In this document: positions 10,301 to 21,300 of the stretch, piece by piece
Layout of the letters: the number at the start of each line of letters is the position of its first letter
Numbering within the stretch: position 1 is the stretch's first letter
DNA from: Anthopleura xanthogrammica
Taxonomy: Eukaryota; Cnidaria; Anthozoa; Actiniaria; Actiniidae
Direction: 5' to 3'
Assembly (NCBI GenBank): GCA_964019055.1
Contig: OZ025218.1
Coordinates: 1,943,191 to 2,007,190, forward strand
DNA: 64,000 bases
The notes under the pieces: model-generated
Seen by the model: the letters and a program-made list of their open reading frames with translations, nothing else
Databases searched by the model: none
What the model was told of the DNA's origin: nothing
Position numbers and translations under genes: made by a program

Positions 10301-11145
10301 TCAAATGGATCAAAATAGTGAAGGACCCCAATGCGCATGACGATAAAGAGAGTGTCTATGACATCATGGTTGAGCGCAATCCATCCAAAGAAGATCCGAA
10401 GAGGCCTAGGGTGGACGTTTTGACTTCAGTGAGTGATTTCGCGCACTTTTATCACCACATGGGGATCCCATCTACTGACATGACTTATCAGTTCGGCTAT
10501 AACAACAAGATGTCGTACTACCCTGTCTATCACACTCAACACGATACGTTCAAGTGGGTCAAGAAGTTTGTTGATCCAGATTTTAAATTCCACAAGGCTG
10601 TGACACAAATAGTTGGCGGCATGCTGCTTGAGATTGCAGACAGTCCTTTACTTCCAATGGATGTGTCTACTTATGCCCAGGTGATCAAAGATGCTTATGA
10701 CCTCCTCAAAACCAAAGAAGAAGCAAACTTAAAAAGTCACGGCATCACACTGATGTACTTTTCAAAAGCTGTTGATAAGTTTCTGGCTTCAACGAAAGCT
10801 TTCAACGAAGTCAAGTCTAAGCTCACCAGCGATGATGTCGACAGCAAAAGCTTTTCTCTTCTGCGCAGACTCAATGACCAAATGGTCAGCGTGGAAAAGG
10901 CTTTTGTTTATCCTTATGGGTTGCCAGGACGACCACTTATCCGTCATGTGGCCTTTGCACCTGAGAGGTACAATGCTTATGGTAGTTCCAGCTTTCCTGG
11001 GATAAGTGACACGTTGTTCGATGCAGCAAGAGGAGGCAATTGGTCTGATGTTGATCTTCAAATATCAGTGGCGATGCAGTCAATCTTATCAGCTACTGAC
11101 GTTATCAATCCTGAGGATGTAGACAAGAAAGCTGCCGGGGTGTGA
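4084..11145 (+). CDS. FOLH1/NAALAD2-like: M28B glutamate carboxypeptidase II / NAALAD-like type II membrane peptidase
   Basis: Exons: alternative first exon A 4084-4331 or B 5659-5918 (both end in phase 2), then 6935-7151, 7588-7788, 8089-8392, 9150-9457 and 10129-11145 (stop TGA). Phases close exactly: 768 aa with B, 764 aa with A; human GCPII is 750. There is a short basic cytosolic tail, a single signal-anchor helix (about residues 22-43 of B), then PA, M28 peptidase and C-terminal dimerisation regions. The co-catalytic zinc ligands of the family are all present (B numbering): H390 (NHRDSW), D400, E437/E438 (GGEEYS), D466 and H565 (YPVYH). The family removes C-terminal acidic residues or acts as a related peptidase at the cell surface. 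The arginines that read the acidic substrate in human GCPII are not conserved, so substrate specificity may differ. Introns carry several MITEs and a SINE. Confidence 0.9.
4435..4546. repeat. MITE family M1 copy (truncated at 3' end)
   Basis: M1 is a palindromic element of about 130 bp. The core is GCTCAATTTGGAGGACAAAAC ... inverted, with outer ends TAGACCCCTTGCACGTGACG. Here the left end is intact, while the right end stops at GAGCTGCA without the terminal GGGGTCTA. Confidence 0.8.
4851..5140. repeat. Near-perfect long foldback element (arms about 100 bp)
   Basis: The left arm (from TAGAGTGCTTACACTATGTC to about 4952) and the right arm (about 5039-5140) are reverse complements, with one mismatch seen by eye, around an AT-rich loop of about 85 bp. 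It lies between alternative first exons A and B. The high arm identity implies recent mobility or conversion. Confidence 0.9.
5178..5204. repeat. (CAAT)n microsatellite
   Basis: A short tandem run of ATCA/CAAT units in the AT-rich spacer before exon B. Confidence 0.7.
5659..5918 (+). CDS. Alternative first coding exon B of the GCPII-like gene
   Basis: ATG at 5659, donor GTATGA after 5918. It has the same architecture as exon A: acidic start, KKKKQRRCRC basic stop-transfer, anchor ending GFIIGYFSRK, then a Ser-rich linker. Joined to exon 2 at 6935 it gives an uninterrupted reading frame. Confidence 0.8.
6549..6563. repeat. Poly-G homopolymer
   Basis: An uninterrupted G run in the intron between exon B and exon 2. 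Length is likely to be unreliable in an assembly. Confidence 0.8.
7230..7349. repeat. MITE family M1 copy
   Basis: Degraded left end (CCTTTGCACGTGA), core with a shortened first arm, and right end GAACTGCATTCCGACGTGCGGCAAATGGTCTAT. It lies in the intron after exon 2 of the GCPII-like gene. Confidence 0.7.
7884..7936. repeat. MITE family M1 half-copy
   Basis: Only the right half is present: TTGTTTTGTCCTCCAAATTG, then the ACATGCTGCAAGGGGTCTAA end. Confidence 0.7.
8451..8652. repeat. MITE family M2, full-length copy
   Basis: Terminal inverted repeats TAGACCTTGTCGGCTTGGGC and GCCCAAGCCGAAAAGGTCTA flank about 150 bp that contains a second inverted pair (GAATGACA and TGTCATTC). Other M2 copies are at about 16850, 58390, 60831 and 61530, with the shared internal stretch CATATTCATGTGTCTTCTC. 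Confidence 0.8.
9740..9930 (+). mobile_element. tRNA-derived SINE copy (degenerate)
   Basis: The head contains GTAGTAGTGCACTCGCC (A-box region) and GTCTCGAGTTAAATTCCC (B-box-like). The body GGTTTTTCTCCAGGTTCTCC GGTTTTCCTCC and CAAAAATTCAAC is shared with the copies at about 20.9 and 47.8 kb, and in reverse at 41.0, 51.7, 54.1 and 62.6 kb. Confidence 0.65.
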
Positions 11146-11644
11146 ATCGATAATGAAGCGAAGATCAGGTTTTTCAACTTCTAGATTGTACGTTCTTAAG
11201 TTAGTGATCTAAATTGTAAGCGGTTCGTAATAATTGAATGTGAGAAAAGTTTTAACATTCATTAAAGTCCGTTAACATCTTTTGATGCATAAAATTGATT
11301 ACATGTATATGGTCAGCTCTATTTTTCTCTCTTCTTTCCTTTTCTCTTCTCTTTTTCCTTTGTTTTCTTTTTTATTCTATTTTTTTGTACCTTTCGTCAA
11401 TCGTGACCGCGCTTTGAAAACACAAGTTTGCTAGAGTTTCGTACGTTGTCCGAGGGATCATTTGTTCGGAATTTCCCTGTTACGATTAACTTAACTAAAA
11501 ATAGATAAGAAATAATATACAACACGTAATTACTAAAAAAAAGTGTATCAAAAAACAATATAATTGTATGTGTTTTATTGTACGATTTTATTATCATTAT
11601 GAATAGTTTTATTCTATATATTTTTTTGCAATTATTTATTGGGA

Positions 11645-11921
11645 ATACAGCCTTTTCAAAAAAAGTTGGTGAAGGTTTTGTTCCATGTTACATGCCTTGT
11701 CCAAAATGCACTATTGGCGATGTGAATGCAATATGGATTAAGCAAAGGTCTCAACAATATGGAATTTTCCCAAAAAATTCCCGCAGGTACGTTTGTACTG
11801 TATATTTTGTTCTATGCTGATATTATTTACATATACATATAATACTTTTTTTAAGCTTGGTAAGCAACATGCAACATGCAACAAAACCTTATTCATCGAC
11901 CTTTTTGAAAATAGCTGTATT
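11645..11921. repeat. MITE family M3 copy
   Basis: The ends read ATACAGCCTTTTCAAAAAAAG with TTGGTGAAGGTTTTGTTCCA, and the inverted form ends AAAATAGCTGTAT. The internal part is also shared with copies at 30.4 and 42.1 kb (GCACTATTGGCGATGTGAAT region). It lies between the converging GCPII-like and MGAT3-like genes. Confidence 0.75.
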
Positions 11922-11991
11922 CCATGCCTAACTTACTCGATACTGAGACAGGGAGGTTTTAACTTCCTCTAGTTCATATCAAGCTCTTCAT

Positions 11992-14084
11992 TTACTTTGA
12001 TAAACTGATTATTAACAATATTATTGACAAGTAACTCAATACCCCGGATGTTAAAGACGCATGCGCACTATTGTAAAATATATCGTCGTTTTCCTCAATA
12101 TATTCACCTGTGTATATATTCCTTATCAAATGAGGGAATTTGTCAGCATTGTCCATGATGTAAGGAGGTGCATAGAATGGGTCGTTTTCAGGGGATGTTA
12201 TCTGTGATACAGCACGATTATTAAGGTTAGATCCATCAAACCATTTCCCATCTTTTACCATATTTCGAATACTATTCAGACTCATTTTTTCAGGTATGCT
12301 GCCCCATCTCGGCCAATCTGCATTCTGGGCTGACATAAACTTTGTTCTTATTCCTTCGAGATCAAAGCAACTGGAGCAATGCCATCCAGCAAAGTGTCCA
12401 ACTTCTCCTAAAAACCACGGATGAACCAAACTAGTCTGTCGGTATTCCAGGAATTCCTCGTGTTTATTTCTAGTCACGCCATGGTGAACGTCACGCACTA
12501 GATTGGAGTCATCATGGTAGACTTTCCTCAGCATACCAACAGTACACCCGGATGGTACTTGACTGTAATGACGATGTTTCCAGAAGTATCCAAATGCAGA
12601 CCATCTAAAACGAAAGCCAAATGGTTCTGGATAGCGATTATGAGCTTTCAAGAAGATAAGAGAGTCGCGTGACGGTATTTCGTCCATGTCAAATACTAAG
12701 AACAGGTCATCATCAGCTACATTCCTAATATTAGGCATTCCTCTCTTTCCAAGATGAGACCTTAGATATGAATCAGCAATGTGACCTTTTTTTCTTCCAT
12801 TAAGAGGAAAATGATCAAGGTATAAGTACAGAATTTTTGAATGGAATTTTTTCAGGTAACCTCGGTGAAGTCTAGGAAGAAGCCGTACAGGTTTTCTGAC
12901 ACCAAATGCTGAAAAGGGTGATTCTAGAATGATGAAGGCGTCAACTAGATCGTCCAAGTCATTAAGTACTGCTTCTAGCATTGCAAATTCGTGGTTGAAA
13001 GGAACAGCATAAATAATGCGTCTGGCAGCTGTAGGTCGAAATTCCAGGAAATGTTTGGTTGTAAGTTCTTTAGAGAAGTGAATGGATTCTGGTATGTTGC
13101 AGGAGTTTCCAAACCAACCATTTTTGCAAACACAACTGTCTTTATCCACTGTTTTTGTTCCTCTCTTAAGACAAGTTGCTGTTCCATTTGTAACTACAAA
13201 CTCAGAAATTGGTCGAGGTGCGGGTAACGTCAGTATCTTGGGCTCCAGGTGGGAAAATCCTTTGAAACTGCAAGAGAAAGAAGAATGAAAATTACATTCT
13301 TGAGTATCAATGCCATTTCTTTCTGTTTTCTAGCTGTACTGCACGGATCTTATCATTTTGCGGTCTTTTCCTAATAGACTCCTTGCAGGAGTGACGACAA
13401 GACATCTCAATTTGGAGGACAAAACAAAAGAATTTCAATCTCCTGAGAATGGGAAACCTATTGTTTTGTCCTCCAAAAGGGTCTATTTGTTTGCAACGGA
13501 GAAGGTGATGCCAGTTCACTAGCATATTTCACGTAAGGTTATGGATTCGAATCCCATTTGGAACTCTGAATTGTTTCTGATTCCATTTTATTATACTTCT
13601 CGTTATTCTTCTATATTTCATATGTATGTCTATTTAATTTTTTCTCCATTTTTGCAGCTGGCACAGAAAAGCATGCATCTTGGAACTTCTACTGAAGAAG
13701 GGTGCTAAAAGGGAACTATTAACTATGTATCACTATCCCACCCCCAAAAGGAAACTACAAACTGCAGTGTCGACATAGTCTATATGAAGGGGGGGGGGGG
13801 GGGGGTTTGCATTTGGAGACAAGAAATTGGATTAGGATTGAGTCTGCCTTTTCCATATTTAGAATTTTAAAATCAACTCACCTTGACTTGGCGACATGAG
13901 CTTCATGTTTGTATTTGTTTCTCTCCAAACTTCCTGCACCAATAATTTCCGGTTTAAAGATTAACTTCGTTATAAGATACAGCAAAACAAGTATTCCAAA
14001 CATCACCAATCTTCTTGGAGAACATAGACGTCTGCACGGGCAAAGGTAAACCAAGAATCGGCAATTACGTATCATCTTCTCCAA
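11992..14084 (-). CDS. MGAT3-like: GT17 family beta-1,4-mannosyl-glycoprotein 4-beta-GlcNAc-transferase (GnT-III-like)
   Basis: Two exons on the minus strand: 14084-13882 (phase 2 end, donor GTGAGT) and 13267-11992 (acceptor CTTGCAG). Joined they give 492 codons plus stop; human MGAT3 is 533 aa. Exon 1 encodes a type II Golgi signal anchor (about residues 26-44: RRLVMFGILVLLYLITKLIF). Exon 2 starts with a stem, then a small Cys-rich EGF-like patch (CVCKNGWFGNSC, residues 113-124). The GT17 catalytic domain follows, with RIIYAVPFNHEFAMLEA and a DxD-type motif FDMDEI (residues 261-263). In vertebrates the enzyme adds the bisecting GlcNAc to N-glycans in the Golgi. Whether this invertebrate homologue has the same acceptor is unknown. 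Oddly, the protein ends in a second hydrophobic stretch. It diverges from the synaptojanin gene. Confidence 0.88.
13371..13488. repeat. MITE family M1 copy in MGAT3-like intron
   Basis: The core CTCAATTTGGAGGACAAAAC and TGTTTTGTCCTCC is intact. The right outer arm is shortened, so the core runs directly into AAGGGTCTAT. Confidence 0.7.
13788..13805. repeat. Poly-G homopolymer
   Basis: A G run of about 17 in the MGAT3-like intron, close to the exon 1 donor. Confidence 0.8.
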
Positions 14085-15365
14085 CCAAATAAGAACGTTT
14101 CTCTAGCAGGAAATATATTATTCTACCTTCATCATTTTTCGCTTCTTACAAGTTTAAGATCTGTGAACTCGAAGTATGAATAACTTGCATTACGTTTGCA
14201 TCGAAGATTCTAAAAAAAAATGCAGATGAAGTTGTTGCTGATTTTTCTCAAGTTCATGGCGGGAAGATTTCAGCTGTTGCCACGGAACTGAATTTTCACT
14301 AATTTTCTGGCATTATTTGTCGCAACACTGAACTTATTTTCTGCAAATTGTCTGGCGTTACATATGATTTGGTGCATGAAAATGAAAACGTATTTTCAAA
14401 CTTATTCCGAAGTCTTGTTTTCCTTTTCTGAGCCTTTTGTGGGCTGATGTCGATGCTAGTCTCATCCAGTTGCCAAGTGCTTCTTCAAAATGTTGACCAC
14501 AATTCTAGTATCGAAGGCAGGAGAATTGTGCTACAGTTTATAGGTGAACAGCAAATTCACATCACATCATCATTAAATGTTTTTTAAGCTCATTTTCATT
14601 CATAATGAGAACTCGTCAATCCAGTTGTCTAGTTAGTCTTCTTCAGTTTTCTAATGTCCACAAACGTCCCCAAAATCCACTGGAATCGCAGTAAAAGTAA
14701 ACTTAAAACTTTTCAACTTTTAAGCTTTAATCACGGTATTCAACCAACTTCTTGAGCAGATATAAGTATTCTAGCAACGTGCTTGTAATGTGCTTTTAAC
14801 GTCGACCACAATCATTAGGTATATTAACGTGTTTGTCTTGACTCACTCACAACAGCTGATCACGACGACCACAAGCCCTTCTAGCAACACTATGCGATCT
14901 ATATGTCTTCAGTTTACGATATTTTTGGCGATAGATTTAGAAAATAAGTTATTTTTCTTGAGAGACTAGACGCTGTGAGTCACCATTTACGCACTAATGG
15001 CTTTCCTACAAAAGGAATTATTACCAAATGCAAATCTTATATGCAAATTTTGATTCAGTCATAGTTTTCACAACAAGCCATTGGAATCTAGACTTACTAG
15101 CGAATCTATGAAATTTCTCGTTCAAATTCATGCATTTCAGAGACAGAACAATTACAAGTGAATATTCAAGAAAAAAATTTCGAGGAATCTAGAATTTAAT
15201 TAATAAGAAATCCAATAATCCGCACTCCTTAAAATCCCAATTCCATCTGAGCCAGTGGTTTAGACACGGAGCTGACAGCGGTCATCCACAAGAAACCAAG
15301 ATGGAGGATGTCAAAAAAGCAGATTTATTTTAAAGAGAGCAAAAATATTTACCTGAAAATTAACC
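14085..15365. other. Divergent intergenic region between MGAT3-like (-) and synaptojanin (+)
   Basis: 1.28 kb with no coding frame of note. It must contain the start regions of both divergently transcribed genes. No TATA box at a convincing position, no repeat with a second copy in the window, and no RNA gene was recognised. Confidence 0.6.
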
Positions 15366-18300
15366 ATGTTGATAGGAAAGTCTTTTACTTGCTACACTAA
15401 AACAGATAAAGACCCTGTTTCTATTCTCCTGGAATGCAAGCACCGTACGGAAACGCTGTTGTTTGAGAGCGGAGCCATAGCACAACTTTGTAAGTAACTT
15501 AATTTTATAAAATCTTAAGATTAAGCTTAGATAAGATTAAATAAAAAAATAATAATCTTAAACTCAAAAAATATTACTAACTATTATTAGTAGAAGTTTT
15601 TAGGGGGTGTAAATGAGTATTTCTATTGTTTTGTAGCTCAGTTAGAGACAGAGACAATCAAGAAGAACTATACTAAAGTGGTGGATGCGTATGGTTGTCT
15701 CGGTGTATTGAAAATAAACATTGGTAAGTGATTTTTCCTTTCGTTATAAACATCTGGGTCATTCCTTATTGCAAGGCAATATTGTTTATTAATAGTCTTG
15801 TACTTTCGAGGTTGAAAGAGAAATTTGTGTACTTAAGTACCTCGTTTACGAACTTGTACTTTCTAGCTCTTCTTGAATTATAATTAAAGGCTTAAGCATA
15901 CTGATGAAGCTGTCAGTCAATTCAAGAAAGTCTTTCTTTAAAATTAATATTTTTTTTAAACTTGTGTATATTGCTCCCAAAATTTTTGTTAAAGATAGTC
16001 CACATCCCTAAATATCTATAAAATATTAACATATTTTCTATATATAACTTAGCTTATAAAATCTAAGTATCTCTCATTCCTTGACTAACTTCCTGTGTAA
16101 AATTACTGTGATTCTCAATATTCTGCAAACTCGATAGTTGCAAGTTGCCCATTGGAAATTGTTTTTTCACTGCCGCCAGTCAAAAATATAAAAGGTTCTG
16201 ACTGATTAGTTTTGATTGACGGCAGCAAGAAAAAAAAAAAAATTTCACAAAAAAACTATCGAAATGTCTGAGTTTGCAGATTATTGAGAATCGCATTATT
16301 AAAATTCCCAAGTTCCAAAGCAGATATATTTTTTGTGATTGCAGATGAAGAGGAAACTATACATTTCCTTGTTCTTGTAACTGGCTGTACGTCTGTGGGT
16401 AAGATCCAGGATAGTGAAATCTTCAAGATATATGCCACCCATTTTGTTCCATTACAAGAAGAACAAGATGAAGAAAACATCGCAGAGATCCGTAAACTGC
16501 TCAATTCAAGTACCTTTTATTTTGCGGTTTCCCAGGGTGAACAGTTACCTCTGGATCTTAGCCTTAGTGCTCAGAGACAACATGATAAACAAAAATCTGA
16601 TAATCGGTTTATGTGGTAAGTGTTAACTCAATGAATGGGAATCAGGAGTGGATCATGGCCTAGTGTTAGTGCACTCACCTATCGCCTTTGGGGTCTCTGG
16701 TTCAATACCCAGACTTGACATCACATGGGAGTACAGTCTGTTAGGTCTCTCCCTTGGAAGCAGGGTGATGACCAAGTGCAAAGGACTATTGGGTTGAATA
16801 GGCGTATGGGGACAAATAAGCTCTTGTATCCCAATTGTCTTGAGAATGCAATTTTTGAGTTGTATCCATATTCATGTGTCTTCTCCTGTGTACATGTAAC
16901 TGATAAACAAAGAAATGATACTCTAGAGAATGACACATGTTCAGAAATGGGGGGTAACCCTATTCCTTAGCTAAATGGGTCTAATTCAAATGAATAATTT
17001 CCAGCTTGCTTATTCTAGAAACAGATACTAGATATTAATCAATAAGTATATTTTTAGGAATCGTAGTCTTCAAGTTCATGTTGAAAGATTTGGTGTTCAT
17101 TGTTCCCACTGGTTGTTGGGTATAATGTGTGGTGCTGTGGAGATGAAAACTGTTTACATAGGTGCCAAACAAGCAAAGGCTTGCCTCATATCAAGGCTGA
17201 GCTGTGAGAGGGCTGGCACTAGGTTCTATGTGAGAGGGACTAATGACGAAGGTCATGTTGCAAATTTTGTAGAAACTGAGCAGGTGGGTAAGAATGGTTA
17301 TGAACTGTTAGTAAAAGCCTAAAAACTAGTGTTGCATTTACCATTTATTTAAGAGATCTAAAACTTCTGTGTGGGGGGAGTGGTGGTGGTGGTTGTTGGG
17401 GGGGTTGGAAATCAAATGGAAAATCTTGAGGGTACATAGTAATGTGGGGTTACGAAAATTATCCACACTCCACCATGGAGGGAATTTCAAAAAAGATCCC
17501 CAGACTCCTTTGGAACTTCCAATTTTCTTCCATATAAACCTTGTAATTTTTTTCATCAGACCCCTTACCCCCTGAGAATCTCTGATTTTTTCCTTGGTGG
17601 GGGTATGAATATTTTTTTGGAATTACACAATAGGCATTGAATATTCTAGGAAATTTTGGGGTGCCTTTCCTAACTTCCTATCTTGACCAATGTTATTGAA
17701 AAGTGAAAAGCAAAATTGAGATCCAGTTGGGAATAAATGTAGCTGTGGGAAATAAAAAGTGGATATCAGCAATATGGGGAAGAAAATAATAGAAAAAATT
17801 CAGTGGGAAAACTTCTTTCCATTTTCCATGCTTTAATACCGGTTGTGTTGAATGCTGCAGAATTTTGAATTCTTGTTTGAAAAGCCATTTTCTAAATGAA
17901 TTAATTTAATCCTTGGAAAGAGAAGCCTAACACTTGACTTATCAATTCAGTTGATAGTTCTGGATGAGACAATAACATCTTATGTACAAACCAGAGGATC
18001 TGTCCCTGTGTTTTGGGAACAGCCAGGAATACAGGTACCAAACCTAATAATTATTATGAAAAAGCTAACTAAAGGTTTTACAGTCTGGAGCCTGATGCAC
18101 ATGCATCTAATACTTTTGGTCACTGGCATCCTACATCTTTGGGTCCAATACTGTATATAAAGAATGTTGAAAAGAAGTTGTCAAAGCACAAACTAGGGGT
18201 GGATTTAGGGGGTGGACCAACAGGGCCATGGCCCCCCCTTTTAAAAGACTTGCTTTAAACTTGGCAAAATAAAGAATAATTTTTTGATTATGTTGAAACA

Positions 18301-21300
18301 TTAGGATGATCATATTCTGTTGTTTTTTTCAGTTGGGTTCACATAAAGTTAAGCTCTCCAGAGGTTTTATTGCATCATCACCGGCATTCGACAGGTAATC
18401 ATTGTCTATCACAAAGTCCTCTGACTCATGTTTAAGATTTGAGAACATGTCACTTGCATAGTCTTTAGCAGACTTGGTAGACTCTCATTATTAATTCTAT
18501 GTGCAAAAACCTTATTAAAATCTTTACAATGTCATAGTGTAGAAATGGTATCTAGTCATGACGCCCCACTCCCATAGGCCCTCATATTATTTTGATATAC
18601 CATGACACGTATCTCATGTCTGATACCATTCATGATGCCCCATGTAAAATGCAACATGCAACAAAACTCATGACCAAATGCTTTCAACAGTGCAGCTATT
18701 TCAAAAAAGGATGAAGAGGTGAACGGCAAATACTGTATTTTGAAATAGCTGTATACAGTAAACCTAATTGCAAGAACATTGTACATGTCAAATAAAAATA
18801 AGAAATAACAAATAGGAATTAATTGATATTTTTTTGCAAAACAGGTGTAATTATTTCACTGTTTTGAAGGTACAGACTGGCATTTTTGAGATAACATTGT
18901 TGGTATAATTTGCTAAACAGTTATTCTCATCAATCTAGGGGGCTTTAAAATCTAAATAAAGAAAAATATTTCTAATAAATTACTATTTGTTATTTTTTTA
19001 TTTTTTATTTTTATATGACAAGGTTCTTGCAATTAGGTGTACATAAATACGATAAGCAAATATAAACATATAATAAAACAGCATTAGCCATACTAGATTT
19101 ATTACAAAGAGGACTTCAGTATCTGATGACAGTCATCTCTGTTTCTTCTTCCCCAGGCATATTACAGCTTTGAAGTCACTATATGGACAGAATCTGATAG
19201 TAAATCTGCTTGGAAGAAAAGAGGGAGAGAACACTTTGAGTACTGCTTTCCAGGTAATGATCATCATCCATTATAAATTAATTTATTCCAGGTTTTCAGC
19301 ATTCTTGGACACTACATGTACATGTATAGCCCCTGCCTGCCTTCCTTATAACATGCAATATAAGGTGGATTTTATAATAGAAATAAAAAAACTTGCTTGC
19401 TGTGCTGTGTGCAGTTATAAAGCACTTTCTTGGGGATTGTCAGAAAACTTGAGAAATATTACGAAGCACTCTGCTATGTATTGTGCTTCTCCTAACACTT
19501 CTCATGTTCTTCCACTCCATGCATGCTCTATAACTGCACGCAGCACGCACAAGTGCAAATTTTTCTATTTCTTCAATAATTTTCCTCCTACATGTACCTT
19601 TGCCTCATTTTATTCCATCTCCCCACCCACCTCATGAACCAAGTCGGGTTTTGACTATTATGTCATTGTCTCACAGGACCAGCTGAAGGATTCTGTCCAT
19701 GGTCACAATACACCCATGATCTGCTTTGATTACCATAGAAACTGTAGAGGTGGAGGGAGTGACAAACTAAAGGCCCTCAGAGATAAAGCCAAGCCATCAG
19801 TGGAGGAATTTGGGTTGTTCTTTGCTAAAGCAGGAAAAGTAGAAAAGTAAGTATTATATATAGCAATCAATAAGTTTATTCAATAAGTAGCTCAATTTGG
19901 AGGACAAAAAAAATAATTTTAATCTCCCAAGGCTTGGAACCTCCAAATTTTGCCCTCCAAATATACATTTGGTAAGGAAAGTCAAGGAAACTGGAAAAGT
20001 GGACCTTTCACAGTTCCCTGCTTCATCTCGAGAGGTGGCTGTGTCTTTGCATCAAAGGGAGACATGAGGTGACATTGCAATGGTAGAGACCTTTTTTAAC
20101 ACCATGGACAATTGCAAGGTCACCTCATGTCTCTCTTTGCCGCAAAGGTACAGCTACCAGAGGACAAATGAATGTTTCATACCTTCATAAACTAAGGTTG
20201 TTATCTGGCTGTCTTCTGTATGCATAGTCTTGTCTGTCTCTTTCTCTATCTGTCTGTCTTTCTTTGTCTGTGGTACATGTATGTCTGTCTGTCTGTCTCT
20301 CCATCTCATCTGGCTTTCTTCTTTATGCACAGTTTTGTCTGTCTGTCTGTCTGTCCGTCTGTCTGTCCTTCACTTTCATCTGCTTATCTTGACAGTAATG
20401 AGTTTGTCAATCTGTTTTTATCATAACATATTTTATTGCTTTCCCCCCAGACGTCAGAAGGGTGTTATACGTACCAATTGCTTGGACTGCATCGATAGGT
20501 CTAACAGCGTACAAACCTTCTTTGGATTTGAGGTATGACAGAATATTGGGAGCTTGAGGGATCCCCCAAGAACTACATACACTGTTTATTACTGATGGGT
20601 TGCACGCATGGTCCCAATAGCTCTCAGACCTGGATGTTTTCTTTGTTTCCCTCCATCAGATGTTAGCGGTCCAGATGCAGTGTCTTGGTTTGGCTAATAA
20701 AGCAACGATTGTCGCTAGATTTGATGAAGCGTTCAAAGTGATGTGGCAAAAGAATGGTGATAATATAAGTAGGATATATATTGGAACTGGCGCACTTGAT
20801 GGTAAAGCAAGGGTGAGTACGGCAAACTAGGAGGCTAATTAGAGACATGGACGACACATGAAGGAATGTATATATGTCAAGGAATACTTCAAAAAATTGT
20901 TCTTGCGGCAGTAGTGGCATGCACTGCAACAGCGAGGGTTTTTCTCCAGGTTCTCTGGTTTTCCTCCCTCCATAAAAATCAACATGTGAGTTGTGTTTGC
21001 TTGATGTGTTGTTCTCTTCCTTGCCACGAGGGTTTTTCTCCAGGTTCTCTGGTTTTCCTCCCTCCATAAAAATCAACATGTGAGTTGAGTTGGCTTGAGG
21101 TGTTGTTCTCCACGAGGGTTTTTCTCCAGCTTCTCCTTTTTTTTCCCTCAGTAAAAATCAACATGTTGCAGTGTATTGTAACAAGTTCAGGAGAAATGCC
21201 ACCAATAGTCCTCCTTCACCCCTCCCTCTCAACAATATATTTTTCTTCTTTCCAATTGGTTAACAGGTTGTCAACAAGCTGCGTGATGGCGCACGCTCAG

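Noticed and set aside
20220..20538. Ser/Leu/Cys-rich frames before synaptojanin exon 9
   Set aside because: They translate the (CTGT)n microsatellite; only 20451-20532 is coding by homology and phase.
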